NCBI GenBank assembly: GCA_010015655.1
Contig: ML976692.1
Coordinates: 491,426-555,425 of the forward strand
Origin: Bimuria novae-zelandiae CBS 107.79
Lineage: Eukaryota; Ascomycota; Dothideomycetes; Pleosporales; Didymosphaeriaceae
Direction of reading: 5' to 3'
DNA: 64,000 nucleotides
Made by a program: the position numbers and the translations under genes. The number at the start of each line of letters is the position of its first letter. The first letter of the stretch is position 1. Below the pieces are notes generated by a model, which did no database searches, was not told the origin of the DNA, and was given only the letters and a program-made list of their open reading frames with translations. This document shows positions 43,606 through 55,086 of this stretch, piece after piece.

Positions 43606-45447
43606 CTACAGGAACGCAACCAGCGTCTCTAGCATCTCTCGCTCCGCGGGCTCGACTTCCAGTACGCCATCGAGTTGCGCCTGCAGCGTCCGCTTCACGT
43701 CCGTTAGACTTTCGTCTCGCTCGCCGAGCGCCTTGATGATCGCCTTCTTCGCGCCATCGTCCTCGGCTACGAGCCAGGCAAGGATAGCGTCTACGCGCTC
43801 CAAGCAATACAGACCCTCGTCAAGTCGTGAGGGAATGTTCGCCACGTCGACCTCGTCCTGTTCTTCTTTTGATAATCCTCGCTTCTGATCCTTGCGCTTC
43901 GCATCGAAGGCGGCTACACGGGCTGCATAGTCTCTGCGCAGAGCGACAAGCTTGGTAACTTTTTCGTAGTCTTTTTCAAGGAACTTGGCGAGAACGCGGA
44001 AGCGGGCGTCAGTATCGCCAGGTAATGATCGCAATAGCGAAGCGAAAACGCCGAGGATGTGTTCGGTCGTTTCAGGGTCGTGTTTTTTGGTCTTCATGAA
44101 TGTGCTGAAGAGCGGCTTCAAGCCTCGTGCCTCGACGATCTTCTCACATATTGGGGCAGCAGTGTTGGACGGCGGGCCTACAGCCTGCTTGCCCTTGCCT
44201 ATTGAGCCGCTGCCATTGGTTTGTGCTTCTTCAGGCGGTGCAAACTCGGCGTACCCGCTGGCGTGGTCCAAGACCTTGAGAGATCGGCTCTTGCTCGTCT
44301 TGCCGTCTCTCACCATGAGCAGACACAGCTCCACGCCTTCTGCATCCACGAATTTTAACTTCCCTTCTGGTTCGTCAACTAGGGACGTCATGCAATTGAA
44401 CAGATTCTCCATGTATTCTTCCTCCTCGCTCTCCTTCTCTGGGTCGTTTCTTCGGTACGGCGCGAGTTGTGTGAGGAAGATCTCGGCGCCGTTCGCTTCA
44501 GCGACGCGTTTTCGGTTTGGCCGTGATGATTGTGTGAGGATGGAGAGGATCTCGGAGGCGTATTGCTTGTTTTGTGTTGTGGGCTTCTCGTCCTTTTGTA
44601 TCCGGCTGAGCAGCCAATCCAACAGCTTCTGTTCCTTCCCCACTACATCCATGTTCGTGGGTTGTGATAGCAGATTCTCAATGACGCTCAGCGAGTGGTA
44701 TACGCCCGATGCGTCTTCCGGATTACTCTCGTCGAAGCGGCCGAAGTTCGATATGAGGAGACCTAGCAAATCTGCTTCTAGAAAGGCCGTCATGAGTGCA
44801 TCCCACTGGTCCTGCTCTGCCTCGACATCCTCGTCTGTGAGCTCAGATATCATCTCAATGGCCGCAATTGCAATGTCCGTGTTGTCGTGTGCCAGCAATT
44901 CGACCAGCTTTGTAGCCGCCGCGCTCTTCGCAAAATCCTCGTATAACTCTGCATGCTCTGACAATATGCTGAGACCCTTTATAGCTTCGTCCAGGTCGCC
45001 TTCCGACTCCATGAACTTGGATGGGTCGTCTGCGTACTTTGCGCGCAGCGATGCGTTCTTGTTGACCTTCTTCTCGAAGTTGAGCGCCACTTTTCGCAGC
45101 CATGCAGAGTCGTACTTTTCCTCGGCTATTGCGCCCTCGCAGTCCCGCGCGTCCAGGTAGTCCATTGCATCTTTCGCGTCTTCGTCGATGCCGCCGCCGA
45201 AGAAGCGCCCCTCCTCATCGTCGCCATCTTCGTCTTCCAACTCTGGGGGAAGCGTCGGGCCAGCTTCCTCGTCGTCCTCGTCCTCGTCCTCGTCCGCTAT
45301 CGACGGTTGTGCTGGCCGCTTGGCGTTGCTATTGGAGCTGAGCCTCGCTGATTTGTAGGCTTGCGTCGGGTCCGCTTCGGAGGGGTTCTCGAACTTGCGC
45401 TTTATCGCTGAGCTTGTGCCTTTGAAGAGGTCGTCGATGCTGGTCAT
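43606..45447 (-). CDS. CTNNBL1: Beta-catenin-like protein 1 (splicing factor)
   Basis: This is one exon of 613 residues from ATG 45447 (MTSIDDLFKG); upstream in-frame codons lack ATG. The N-terminus has a basic stretch (IKRKFENPSEA, NSNAKRP) that may act as a nuclear signal, then an acidic block ending EGRFFGGGI, both typical of the family. Residues from about 120 on are helical ARM-type repeats (LDEAIKGLSILSEHAELYEDF, NTDIAIAAIEMISELTDED, GVYHSLSVIENLLSQPTN). CTNNBL1 binds CDC5L and the Prp19 complex in the spliceosome. Length agrees with the family. No lesion is seen. Confidence 0.93.
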   Translation of the reverse strand: MTSIDDLFKGTSSAIKRKFENPSEADPTQAYKSARLSSNSNAKRPAQPSIADEDEDEDDEEAGPTLPPELEDEDGDDEEGRFFGGGIDEDAKDAMDYLDARDCEGAIAEEKYDSAWLRKVALNFEKKVNKNASLRAKYADDPSKFMESEGDLDEAIKGLSILSEHAELYEDFAKSAAATKLVELLAHDNTDIAIAAIEMISELTDEDVEAEQDQWDALMTAFLEADLLGLLISNFGRFDESNPEDASGVYHSLSVIENLLSQPTNMDVVGKEQKLLDWLLSRIQKDEKPTTQNKQYASEILSILTQSSRPNRKRVAEANGAEIFLTQLAPYRRNDPEKESEEEEYMENLFNCMTSLVDEPEGKLKFVDAEGVELCLLMVRDGKTSKSRSLKVLDHASGYAEFAPPEEAQTNGSGSIGKGKQAVGPPSNTAAPICEKIVEARGLKPLFSTFMKTKKHDPETTEHILGVFASLLRSLPGDTDARFRVLAKFLEKDYEKVTKLVALRRDYAARVAAFDAKRKDQKRGLSKEEQDEVDVANIPSRLDEGLYCLERVDAILAWLVAEDDGAKKAIIKALGERDESLTDVKRTLQAQLDGVLEVEPAEREMLETLVAFL

Positions 45448-48400
45448 GGCGGTGGAGGAGGAGGAGGAGGGAAGAGCGACACAGTTGCGGAACAAAGAGA
45501 CGCTCGGCGCGACCCGAAGGAAAGTTGGAGATCCACATGCCTTGGTCCGAGCTTCACTAGCGTGCTTTCTCGTGTCTCCTCAACCTCACTCTCAGCCTTG
45601 TCTTGTCGTTTCTCAACTCCTGCCACACGTCAGCCAATGTGTTTCGTTGCTTCATGATCAATTCACTCTAGTACTGGAGCATGATCTTCAAGGAAATATA
45701 CATTATTATAAATTATCGACTGTCGCCGTCGCAGGCCAAGCGTCCCTCTTCCTAAGTTGTCCTGTCCATGTCACGTAAACGCAGGCGGAAATGTTTGATG
45801 CAGGCTGAAGTACGCACAACAGTACACAGTGACCGTCAGACAGACAGGAGTTGCTTACCGCTTTATTGCGGTGAGCTGCACTCCCCTGCGCCCAAGCCTT
45901 TTGGTAGTGCCAGTGCAGGCGTGGGGAGAATATTATAGCCGCGAACGGCAGCAAAATGAGAGACGGTATATGATGGGGTTTAAGAAATAGACCTGGTGGC
46001 TCGAGTGGTTGTTTGACCAGGTGTTGTTGGCGTTCAGGTGCGACTGATGGCCTTGTTGCGACGCACTGAATGTAGCGCTGCGGGTCAGTACACCAAAGCG
46101 AAACATGATCCGACAACTTGGAAAAGAGATGTAATAGACCAATGAGGAGACGGTGGCTGGTTGGGCTGCATAGAAGGCTGGAGTTTGCGTGCCGAAACGG
46201 TTGAGTTGGCTTTGGATGGGAATGAGCGAGTGATGTATGGACGGGGAGTGACTTCTTGTGTGGTATTAATAAAACACGATAGTTGGTCTTGCGTTCCAGT
46301 TCTTATATCTATGCTACAACGTCCAGGCGAATTCGATACTATGTCAACAGCCTCGAACACCTGAATGACACCAGCCACAGCGCGGGTGTAAATTCACCGA
46401 AACTATCTTACAGTCCCTCCAGGTACCATTGTACAGCTGCTAACTGGCTTATCAGCACAGCCGGCCACCGTAGAAGGGCCCACAGAACGGGTCTCTTGAC
46501 CATCGACACTGATGGGCCCCCTTACCCCGCCAGGTCGCCACAAGCTGCCGGTGCCCACCCACAACCATGACCTAGCATCTGTGGCACGATTTTGCTCAAA
46601 TAGGTGGTTTGATCTTCGTTTGCATAGCGGTATTTCAGGCGGCTTTTGCCCGTGTAGAGCCAAGCGCGGGTTCGTGATGACGTTGAACAAAAGGGACGAA
46701 CTCCGTGCCAGCACCTCAGGCTCTAAGATGATCAGGAGCCTGACAGCACTAATTGTTTGAGCTGCGTAGTCGTCCATGGTGCACGCTGCGCTGTGTTGCG
46801 TTTTGTGAGCCAGTCAGCTGTTCGAGCATCAAGCCCTGGAGTTGCGGGACCGGCGCCGAACAGTGAACCGCGGTGTTGCTCCACGCCGGCGTGGAGCATG
46901 AAGTGTTCAACAAGTGTCGCTCATCACGCTGAGGCGCCTATCAAGTATATTTTTAGTTCTTAATATCCCTGAAAAGGGGCATCCTCGCTGATGCTCCGTC
47001 TGATGCTGCTACAGCCTTTAGTAGATGCCGCGTCAACCCATCACTGTTGCGCCCCTAGCTCTCATCATTGTAAAAGAAGCAAAAGATGCGAGGCTGATGC
47101 CTAATGAGACAGGGTGGCATGCGGTCACGGTGGTTGTCGATGACGATACATGTGGCGAGAACAATAAACGACTGGAATCGACGATGCATACACGTGACGC
47201 AATTGACAACAGCACAAACTTCAAAAGCCTCACTCTCACCGGTGATGCGCGAACACGCATGTGACCTCAGAGCTCTCTCTATTACTCTAAACTTCGAGCT
47301 GTACTGCTCTTTATGTTAATACCTTTCGTAAGTCAAGGGTGGGTGGTCACAAGCCATAAGAGGTAAACATGCCGAATCGGATTGAGCCGGCATGCAGACC
47401 GGATTGCTTCTCGAGCCTGCTCGGCCCGTGGGGCCCGTTATGCAGCGGAGTGGCTTCAACGAGCCGTCGCCGATTACGCGCCTGCCGTAGCATCACAGTG
47501 CTTGGCTTTGTGCATTTGATTGACACACCCGATTTTCCCACATTTGAGATGACCTCGGTCACTGCTTCATGGCTTGGGAATCTTAGACTAATGGCTGCTA
47601 ATATCGAACAGGCCTGTGGGAATGGCCGCGTGGGTCTTTTTTTTTGCACTGCCTGTGCTGGGTGACTCCTTTCTGTCTCGCCTACTCTCCTGTTCAACGA
47701 GCAGTAGTGAGCTCTCGATGAAAACCTTTTCACATGACAGACCAAGGAGTGCACATGTGTGCATGGCTTCCAAAGAAACAAAGTCAATATCCAGGTTCTC
47801 GTAAAAAAACATGAGGCTCTGCTCCTTTCCTGTATCCAATCCTACCCACTCCAACCGACTGGTGACGAGTTGTCGGTAGGTGTTGCATGCGAAGCGGTGT
47901 GTCTAAACGAGATGGTTCTCCAGGGTACTTGCTGCTCCATACCCATGGTCGCGATTGCTGTTCGCCGTCCGCTTTCAGTCATGCACAAGTGATCACAAGA
48001 TCCTTGGTACCACTCACAGGGACACCTTGTCAAGAGTGCAGGCAAATACGGGAGGAACACGAGGGATACGGTGCAGGCTGAACAGAGGGCCTGTACGTCG
48101 TGGATGGTGGATTGGACAGAACCTCTCCGCCGCGCGTGGCAGGGTGCGCGATCAGGCATGTCAAGACCGATCATGGGGGACAGCTTTGACCGGTTGGTCC
48201 TCCGCATCTTTGGGTCCTGCGGAGTATGGCTGTGGCAGCAGATAGCTTGAGCACCCTAGCCATTACTTGCTACTTTACCGGCCGCCCTTATTGTCCTGGG
48301 CTACCGAGTGCCCTCCAGTTAGGTGTCAGCCTTACCAGATAGGTACGTACAGTTGCAGGTAAGCGCCCGGACAACACGTTCATGATCGACGGCGAGCTCG

Positions 48401-48863
48401 TGCGATATGAACCGATGGTTTGGACTGCAGGCGGGCCGCAGAGTCTGGGGATGCTAGGCGGCAGTTTAATGACGGATCAACGGGCGGTCGTGGCCCATGC
48501 CCTTCCATGTGTTGATAGAGCGCGACGAAGACTGCCCGCTGTCAGAACGCTGTCTCTTTCTACTCCAGGTATTATCCACATCATTCAGGTACGCTTCACG
48601 CTCTTCACGTTCAGCCTTGCGAAGAACTTCGGGTTGGACCACGTGTTGAACCTCGCGTGCCCTTGTCCGCCATTCCTATCCACTCGAGCGCTGAGGAAGA
48701 ACGCACAATTAACATACCTGCAGCCTTCTGCGGTGTAGGCCGCCACATAACACATGCCTTTGACTCGTCCAGTTGAGACGATGGGGTCGATATTCAGCTC
48801 TGTCCACGAACTGGTAGGCGCATGACTTATCAGACTGGGTAAAAGCTGAGATTGGACCAGTTC
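45448..48863. other. Long stretch without a supportable gene
   Basis: Frames such as 46403-46777 and 47347-47787 (minus) have no recognised product and mostly lack ATG starts or splice support. A minus-strand frame at 48585-48959 (124 aa) overlaps the fragment described next and cannot be judged. No RIP or transposon ends were noticed. Confidence 0.45.
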
Positions 48864-49181
48864 ATGGAGAATGTGACGAAGATCTTTGGTCAAACAGGAG
48901 ATGGCAGTATCCAGATCGCGAATAACACCGACAAGGATAAGAAGCTGAAGGACGTCCACCTAGAGATGGAGCAAGTCGGGAATGAAAGCTTCGCGTATGC
49001 TAACAACAGTGGAGATGTAACGGATGTAAAGGGCCTTCTAGAGATACATGCACAAATCTTGACTGCCCGGAGGACCGCTGTTGTTTTGACTGTCGGTTCT
49101 AAACTGGCATGGTTGGAGCAATATACCACCGCGCAATTGTCCGCAGATCGCTTGGAAGCTTGGGTTCGACCCGTTAGTTGA
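48864..49181 (+). pseudogene. Fragment with two GDGS/GNES...ANN repeats
   Basis: A short frame (106 codons from ATG 48864) has two similar segments about 27 residues apart, GQTGDGSIQIANNTD and EQVGNESFAYANNSGD. They resemble the motif KQVGNGTTMISNNG encoded in the last exon of the next gene (50250 onwards) on the same strand. It has an upstream in-frame stop and no other domain, so it may be a relic of a related protein or an exon whose partner is not recognised. Chance is possible for such short motifs. Confidence 0.3.
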
Positions 49182-49679
49182 GGAAGTAGAATGGTAGCGG
49201 GATCTACTCTTACAGCGTTGTCTCATATTTCTTCGTACTATCAATTGATTTTTGTCGGATTCCAAAGAAGGCTCGATGCATCGCTGATGAATCACGAAAT
49301 TAACCTATCCGAGTATGCTACGTGTTTGTGGCTTCATAGCTATATTAATGACGCAAAGTTCACCGTTTCACCTAGTTTACCTTCTTATATGACCCCAAGG
49401 CGGGGTCCAAAGCCCAGCCTCGCCGTGCACTCCTATCCTTCTATTGATTCAAATATAGTGGGTACCACGAAGAATTATGGATACAAGTCGAGACACGATT
49501 TGAGGTGAGTGTAGTTCCGAGGCCTTCTCTTGCCCACCGGTGGGGGTTTTCGAGTCAGCCTTCTTGGAAAATTCCTTAAAGCGCAGAACGCTGCTAACTC
49601 AAACACCAGACATGGGCGCTTCATACTATCTACCTTTCTCCGCACTCTTATATCAAAAAACCCGGTACATGGTGTTCCT

Positions 49680-50537
49680 ATGGAACCTATTTCAGGCTTA
49701 GCAAGCGTAACCCAGCTCGCTGTCTACACCCGCTCTGCCTGGAAAATCTTCACAAGGCTATACGTGGAGTTGAAAGGAGGACCAGCATCGTGGAAAGAGC
49801 ACATCACTAACCTTAATCATCTTCGCCACGTCATCGAGCGCATCGCGAAAGTTTCGGAGCAAGAACAACTCACCTCGGCAGAACAAATAACTGTGCTCGT
49901 GCGCGAACTGACCTTCATCACAGAAAAGGCTTTGAGCATCGTCGACAAAGCGAAGACCAAGATTCTGGGCCTACGTTTTTCTGCTATCGGTACGACAGAG
50001 GTTCTGGCCGAGACTTTCGAGTCGCTCAGAGCAAAACAGGGGATACTACAGTTGATCATGTCAGACGCGAGTTTGGAGTTGGCCTCGATCAATAACCGGG
50101 CTTCTCGTGCACAGAGACCCCAGAACAGCATCAAGATGAGAAAAGATACCCCGTCCACCGAGACGGCCACCGAAGGCCATGCCACAATAGTAAGTATCCG
50201 CAATGGCAAAATCGAGCCAAGTGTTTGACAGCGGCTAACTCCATCACAGCACGACATCGAAATCATCACCAAGCAAGTCGGCAACGGCACCACCATGATC
50301 TCAAACAACGGCTTCACACACATACTAGAACGAATCCAAGGGCCAGTAAAGCTCTTCACGAACTCCGCCGGTGACCGAGAGACCGTGTACAGCAACAACG
50401 CTGTCCTGGATGCAGAAGTCATAAAGAAGCAACTGGACATTGCAGAGATATACGCCCGCAGCTATACGGAGAACCCAGCGAGGGTAAAGGTCCCAACGCA
50501 CCGATTGAGAGCAAGGAGTGTTGAGCCCTGTCATTGA
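49680..50537 (+). CDS. HeLo-like / fungal STAND N-terminal domain protein
   Basis: Exons 49680-50189 and 50250-50537, joined in phase 0 across a 60-bp intron (GTAAGT...GCTAAC...CACAG), give 265 residues. Residues 1-140 (MEPISGLASVTQLAVYTRSA..., ELKGGPASWKEHITNLNHLR, LGLRFSAIGTTEVLAETFES) follow the pattern of the helical fungal N-terminal domains (HeLo-like) found on NLR/STAND proteins and cell-death effectors. The second exon carries IEIITKQVGNGTTMISNNGF, a short beta-prone GN motif, then a charged tail. No nucleotide-binding or repeat domain follows. A role in incompatibility or programmed cell death is inference from the domain type only. Confidence 0.72.
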
Positions 50538-50711
50538 GAACAATCTTTCTGGGAGGCTGGGTTTACTTGGTGTTTATTATGATTATGCTATACATAAGTG
50601 CTGGATCTTATACTATCTATTTAGTAATGGTACCGCGTGTTCTTCAAACCCTCATGAAATCATCGTCGTATACATAGGCAAATAAAGAATGAAAAGGATG
50701 TCAAAGGACGC

Positions 50712-53700
50712 TCACAGCCTATCTAACATCCTACTCACATTCAACCAATTACTCAGCTCGTCGCCCTCGGTCGGCAATTCTCCAAGCGCGTCAAACGAGG
50801 CGCGTTGCCTTGATAACACGGGTAGAGGTCCTTCTTTGTTGGCTTTGGAGAGGTCGAGTCCGCTGTCGACGCGGTAGGTCAGGGGTTGTTTGGAAGTGGG
50901 CGGGACTAGAAGAGCTTGTGGCGGTGTGGGGCTAGGATGGACGGCAGTAGATGGAAAAGGCTTCGGTGAGGAAGGCGTAGGTGGCGTGTAGCGGATGCTG
51001 AGCATCTGTTTGGAGACACGGAGAGGTGGAGGTACGTCCTTGGCGGGGACGGGAGGTGGATCTGTTTTTGTTATAGTTGGCGGTGGGATGGGTGAATTTT
51101 GCTCGCGTTGCGGAGGAATGGGAGTCGTCGTTGGTTGCGGTGATGCGTTTCGTGCTTTCTTCAGCACTTTTTTACCTTCATTGACTGCAGGCTTCTGCGG
51201 TTCGGGTTCCGTGCGCTCCTTAGGTTTTCTGATAGGCACTTCTGTTCGAGATGCGTGGTAATTTTGCTTTTGCTGGGCTCGCTCCAGCATACTCGCTATC
51301 ATGTGCTTGTCTTGCTCTGGCAGCTTTTCGGGTAAGCAACGCAGAGGCGTTAGCTCTTTGTGATTTCGAGAGTCTACCCTACCACCAGCACGCAACAGAC
51401 ACGATACGATGGAAGCATTACCTGCAGCAGCCGCAGCGTGAAGTGGAGTGCAGCCTTCATCATCACTAGCATTGACGCTCGCCCGTGCGCGAAGCAGTAA
51501 CTCCACAATCTCGCTTGATCCACTCTCGGCGGCGACAAAGAGTGGAGTGCGCTTTTTTGCATTGGTGCAATCAACGTCTGCCTTGTGGTGGAGCATCAAC
51601 TCCACGATGTCGACGCGATTCGCTTGTACAGCTGAGTGGAGCGGATATCGACCATCGTACAATGGCGATGGAATCGAAAGCTTTGCGCCGGCATCGATAA
51701 GCATCCTAACCAGGTTGAGCTCGGCCCGAGGACACATCTCGAGGACACGAGCAAGGGGATGAACTGCCAGAGGAGCTTGCTGAGAATTGCGGATCTTCGG
51801 TATGCATGGAAGCTTCCTTTGGAACAAGGCATTCGGATCAGCGCCAAAAGCCAGTATAAGTTTCAATGCGCCGTGCAAATATTCAGGATGAGTAGTCGAT
51901 AACGCAAGGCCATGATCCAGCAAGGTCCATAAAAGTGATCCTGCCGGCTTCGTCCTTGGTAGTTGGTTCGGATCAAGGCCCATGGTGAGCATATCATTGA
52001 GGTCGCGGATGGGCAGAACTTTCGGTAGCAATGCCTCGTTTGAGGTAGCAGACTGTCGATGTAACCTCGCCATCCGTCTAGGCCACTCGTACTCTGCCAA
52101 GAGCTTCAGTATTCTTTTGTTGGCCCCGTTTTCGGGCCCCAGTAGTCTTTTTCTCGGCCTCCACTCACTCAGAGAGAATGGCGTGCCGTGCCTCAGCAGC
52201 GCTTCAACAAACGTTACCTTGCCCAAAGTCGCCGCATAGTATAAAGCGTTCCGTTGATCGTGATCTTCGTGAGCGACGCAATTCCCTCGTTCCGATCCGT
52301 TCTGCGACAGGAGAACCTCGATGATAGGCAGACCTTCCTCTGGGAGAGTCTTGGCTGCTTGTATGAGGGGTGTCGATCCAGATTGATCCCTCATGCTCCG
52401 GCTTACGCCCTTCTCGCAGAAGGGTGCTGCCGCCGCAGCGATATGCTTCCAAGTGGAGGGAGCTTTCGGTGTGCTTATGGCGATGTGGTGTAAAGCAGTC
52501 ATGCCAGGTTCGTCCCAGGAATTCGTACCGGGCTGTATAGCGAGTAGAGGAACTACCGCCCATTGCTGATGAAGCACAGCAAGCAGTAGGGGAGTACGCT
52601 TCTTTGAATCGGTTGAAGTCGTGTCGGCACCTGCTTCAAGCAGCATCCTCGTCGTTTTATTCATCCCATTTTGGGCTGCCAGGTGCAGGGCGCCCTTTCC
52701 TGATGTGTCGACCTTTCCGATATCGGAGGCTTTGAGCAGCTGCTGGAGTCCAGACTCATTTTCGCTTGTAGCAGATTTGAGCGCGTATAAAAGAGGTGTG
52801 AGGTTTTTGCTGTTTACCAAGTTTGGATTTGCGCCATGCTTCAAAAGCATTGCAACGCAAGTCGGAGACATCGCGGCGACATGCAATGCGGTGTTACCGT
52901 TTTTGTCTTGTACGTCCACATTGACCCCATACTGAAGCAGTTGCTGCGCTACCTTTACCAGTTCGACATCTGGCCCAACAGCGTGATGAAGCAGTGTCGT
53001 GCCATCAGAGTATATCGTGCGCGCATCAGCTCCCCGAGCGAGCAGGATTTCGAAGACCTTTGTGATTGCTTCCTTGTCTCGCGACACAGGACTGGCGAGT
53101 GCGGCCTGAAGCACGTTTGGGCCATGTGGGTTTCGTAACGTGACATCCGCTCCGTGCTCGACGAGAGCTTGCACAATGGGCGCGCTACACGCGTTGAATG
53201 CGGCGAATATGGGGAAGAGACCGGATCTGGTGGCTTTGTTAGGGTTTGCGCCTCTTTCGAGGAGAATTTGTACGAGATTTGGGTCCTGCGTTTTGATAGC
53301 CTCCACCAAGGTTGTAGAGTCGGGAGGGCATGCGAGTTCCAAAGCCTGTGCGACAAGTGTATTGCTTAGCGAAGCCCGATTGTGCGAGCTAAGGACGTGC
53401 TCCAGAAGTGATCGCTTTTCTTTTGCCAGCCTATGCGACTTGCTGCCAGCAGCGCGAATGATGACAATTGCTGTTTCCAGATTGCGGGCTTGTAGCGCCA
53501 TCCTAGCTGGGCTGCGGCCTTCGTTGTCAAGTGCTTCGCAATTGGCTCCGTTCTTAAGCAATGCAATTATGTTGTCAATGGAGCTGGCTCTGGCCGCTGC
53601 ATAGTGAAGCGCTGTCTCATGCGTATACAGCGTTGTGGTGTTCAGGTCGGGCTTATGTCGAATGAGCAGGGCGAGGATGTCGCTGCGTCCAGCTTTGATG

Positions 53701-54131
53701 GCCAGATGAAGAGGTGTCTCGCCGTCGCGCGTAGTCCAAACGTTCAGATTTGCACCTGCTTCGCACAGTATCTTGACCATGTCGACATGTCCAGCTGCCA
53801 CAGCAATGCACAGGGGCGGTTGTGCGTCCGGACTACCGTCTGGTGTATGTCCAACTCGAAGAAAGTGTAGTAGTGCAGCCTCGCGGTTATGGTAAACTGC
53901 GTAGTAAAAAGGAGTCCATTGCTTCGTGGGTCCGAGTCCTTGGTCGGAAATCGATGAATTCGCAGGCTTTCCAAGCTGGCACTTGAAGACCTCCATCAGA
54001 GTTTGGAGCTTGGGACTCTTGTATAGCGGTTCAGCACTACTTGTGCCATCCAAATTCTGACTCTGGACATTGTTGCGGTCCATTGAATCTTCTGATGTCC
54101 TCGAAAGCGAGATACAAGACAGACTCTTCAT
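50712..54131 (-). CDS. Ankyrin-repeat protein, 1139 aa
   Basis: A single exon runs from ATG 54131 (MKSLSCISLSRTS). After about 70 residues without repeats come roughly twenty ankyrin units spread to about residue 930, for example DGETPLHLAIKAGRSDILAL, GNTALHVAAMSPTCVAMLLK, KRTPLFVAAESGSSEIVELL and GCTPLHAAAAAGNASIVSCL. The middle (about 640-740) is less regular. The last 200 residues are rich in Pro, Ser and Lys (PPPVPAKDVPPPLR), probably disordered with SH3-type sites. No enzyme, NACHT or membrane segment is seen, so it is a scaffold or sensor of unknown partner. It is convergent with the HeLo-like gene, 174 bp apart. Confidence 0.9.
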   Translation of the reverse strand: MKSLSCISLSRTSEDSMDRNNVQSQNLDGTSSAEPLYKSPKLQTLMEVFKCQLGKPANSSISDQGLGPTKQWTPFYYAVYHNREAALLHFLRVGHTPDGSPDAQPPLCIAVAAGHVDMVKILCEAGANLNVWTTRDGETPLHLAIKAGRSDILALLIRHKPDLNTTTLYTHETALHYAAARASSIDNIIALLKNGANCEALDNEGRSPARMALQARNLETAIVIIRAAGSKSHRLAKEKRSLLEHVLSSHNRASLSNTLVAQALELACPPDSTTLVEAIKTQDPNLVQILLERGANPNKATRSGLFPIFAAFNACSAPIVQALVEHGADVTLRNPHGPNVLQAALASPVSRDKEAITKVFEILLARGADARTIYSDGTTLLHHAVGPDVELVKVAQQLLQYGVNVDVQDKNGNTALHVAAMSPTCVAMLLKHGANPNLVNSKNLTPLLYALKSATSENESGLQQLLKASDIGKVDTSGKGALHLAAQNGMNKTTRMLLEAGADTTSTDSKKRTPLLLAVLHQQWAVVPLLAIQPGTNSWDEPGMTALHHIAISTPKAPSTWKHIAAAAAPFCEKGVSRSMRDQSGSTPLIQAAKTLPEEGLPIIEVLLSQNGSERGNCVAHEDHDQRNALYYAATLGKVTFVEALLRHGTPFSLSEWRPRKRLLGPENGANKRILKLLAEYEWPRRMARLHRQSATSNEALLPKVLPIRDLNDMLTMGLDPNQLPRTKPAGSLLWTLLDHGLALSTTHPEYLHGALKLILAFGADPNALFQRKLPCIPKIRNSQQAPLAVHPLARVLEMCPRAELNLVRMLIDAGAKLSIPSPLYDGRYPLHSAVQANRVDIVELMLHHKADVDCTNAKKRTPLFVAAESGSSEIVELLLRARASVNASDDEGCTPLHAAAAAGNASIVSCLLRAGGRVDSRNHKELTPLRCLPEKLPEQDKHMIASMLERAQQKQNYHASRTEVPIRKPKERTEPEPQKPAVNEGKKVLKKARNASPQPTTTPIPPQREQNSPIPPPTITKTDPPPVPAKDVPPPLRVSKQMLSIRYTPPTPSSPKPFPSTAVHPSPTPPQALLVPPTSKQPLTYRVDSGLDLSKANKEGPLPVLSRQRASFDALGELPTEGDELSNWLNVSRMLDRL

Positions 54132-55086
54132 GATGCCGGTTCATAGATTCATCCGTGAATAGTAATAAAGATGCTGGTGTAAACAAATGAGAGACAAGAT
54201 CGGACGGGGACAAAGCAAGGAGACAGTATTACAGCGAACGTGAAATTGTATGCTACACAGAACGTGGTGCAAGACGGAGAAGCGTGGTAGCACTCATATG
54301 TTAGTCAATCCCTCATATCTTACCTGCATTTCCCTGACTCTCTTTCCGCAGCCACGTTCTCCTGCACTATCCATTCCGTCCGATTCATCGCTTGCTCGTC
54401 CCATTTTCGTCGCTGAGGCGCGTGCCGAGCGCTCAGCTCTTCCCAAAGCGAGCCACAGAAGGCGAGGGCGTTGCGGTAGTCTCGTGCTGGCGGTGCGCCC
54501 TCGCGACCCTGCCCTATCAAACAGGAGAACGCTACGTTTGCGCTACGGGCAATTGACAGGTGTCGTGGCGCTAAGGCAGGGATTGGCAGGGAAAGTTGGA
54601 AGTTGGAGGTCGGATGCGTGAGGTACCAAACGAGTGGGTGGCGGGTATCGGAAGAGGTTTAGCGCCGCAACATTCCGCGCGCGCATGCAGGGCAATTCGC
54701 CCCTGGCTGCCTGCAATGTTTGGAAACGATCTGACGACGTTCATCAATTGGTAGACGATTAAGAGGCAAAACATGGGAATTTCGTCGATTGCTGTTGCTA
54801 ATGTTAGAAGCAAGAAGGCGCGTTGATCAATTTGCCCCTTCGCTTATGGAAAAGACGCAGATCGGTTTCAAGGAACAAGTTTGAGGTGGTAAGTTTTGTG
54901 TATTCGGCAGCTCGTGATGATGGGCTACTTCGGCCAACTAGGAAGGCGAATTTAGCTGAACTCTATAGGATTGGGTCGGAAAGTGCGCAGGCTTAGCTTA
55001 GCTTAGCGTTACTTGAGTCTCTACATGCATTGGGAGAATTGCCATCAAATCGTCCAATACGTCCAGCTCAGGTTGCACACACCCAA
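54132..55086. other. Intergenic between ankyrin gene and DUS3
   Basis: This is the 5' flank of the ankyrin gene and the 3' flank of DUS3. No supported gene. Confidence 0.5.

Noticed and set aside
43985..45160. 391-codon plus-strand frame opposite CTNNBL1
   Set aside because: It is an antisense shadow of the CTNNBL1 gene, Ser/Cys/Phe-rich, with no family of its own.
44855..45341. Smaller frames overlapping the acidic part of CTNNBL1
   Set aside because: Shadows caused by the GAG/GAC-rich acidic block.
47347..47854. Minus-strand frames of 146 and 88 codons
   Set aside because: Different phases overlap, no clear splice pair joins them, and no domain is visible.
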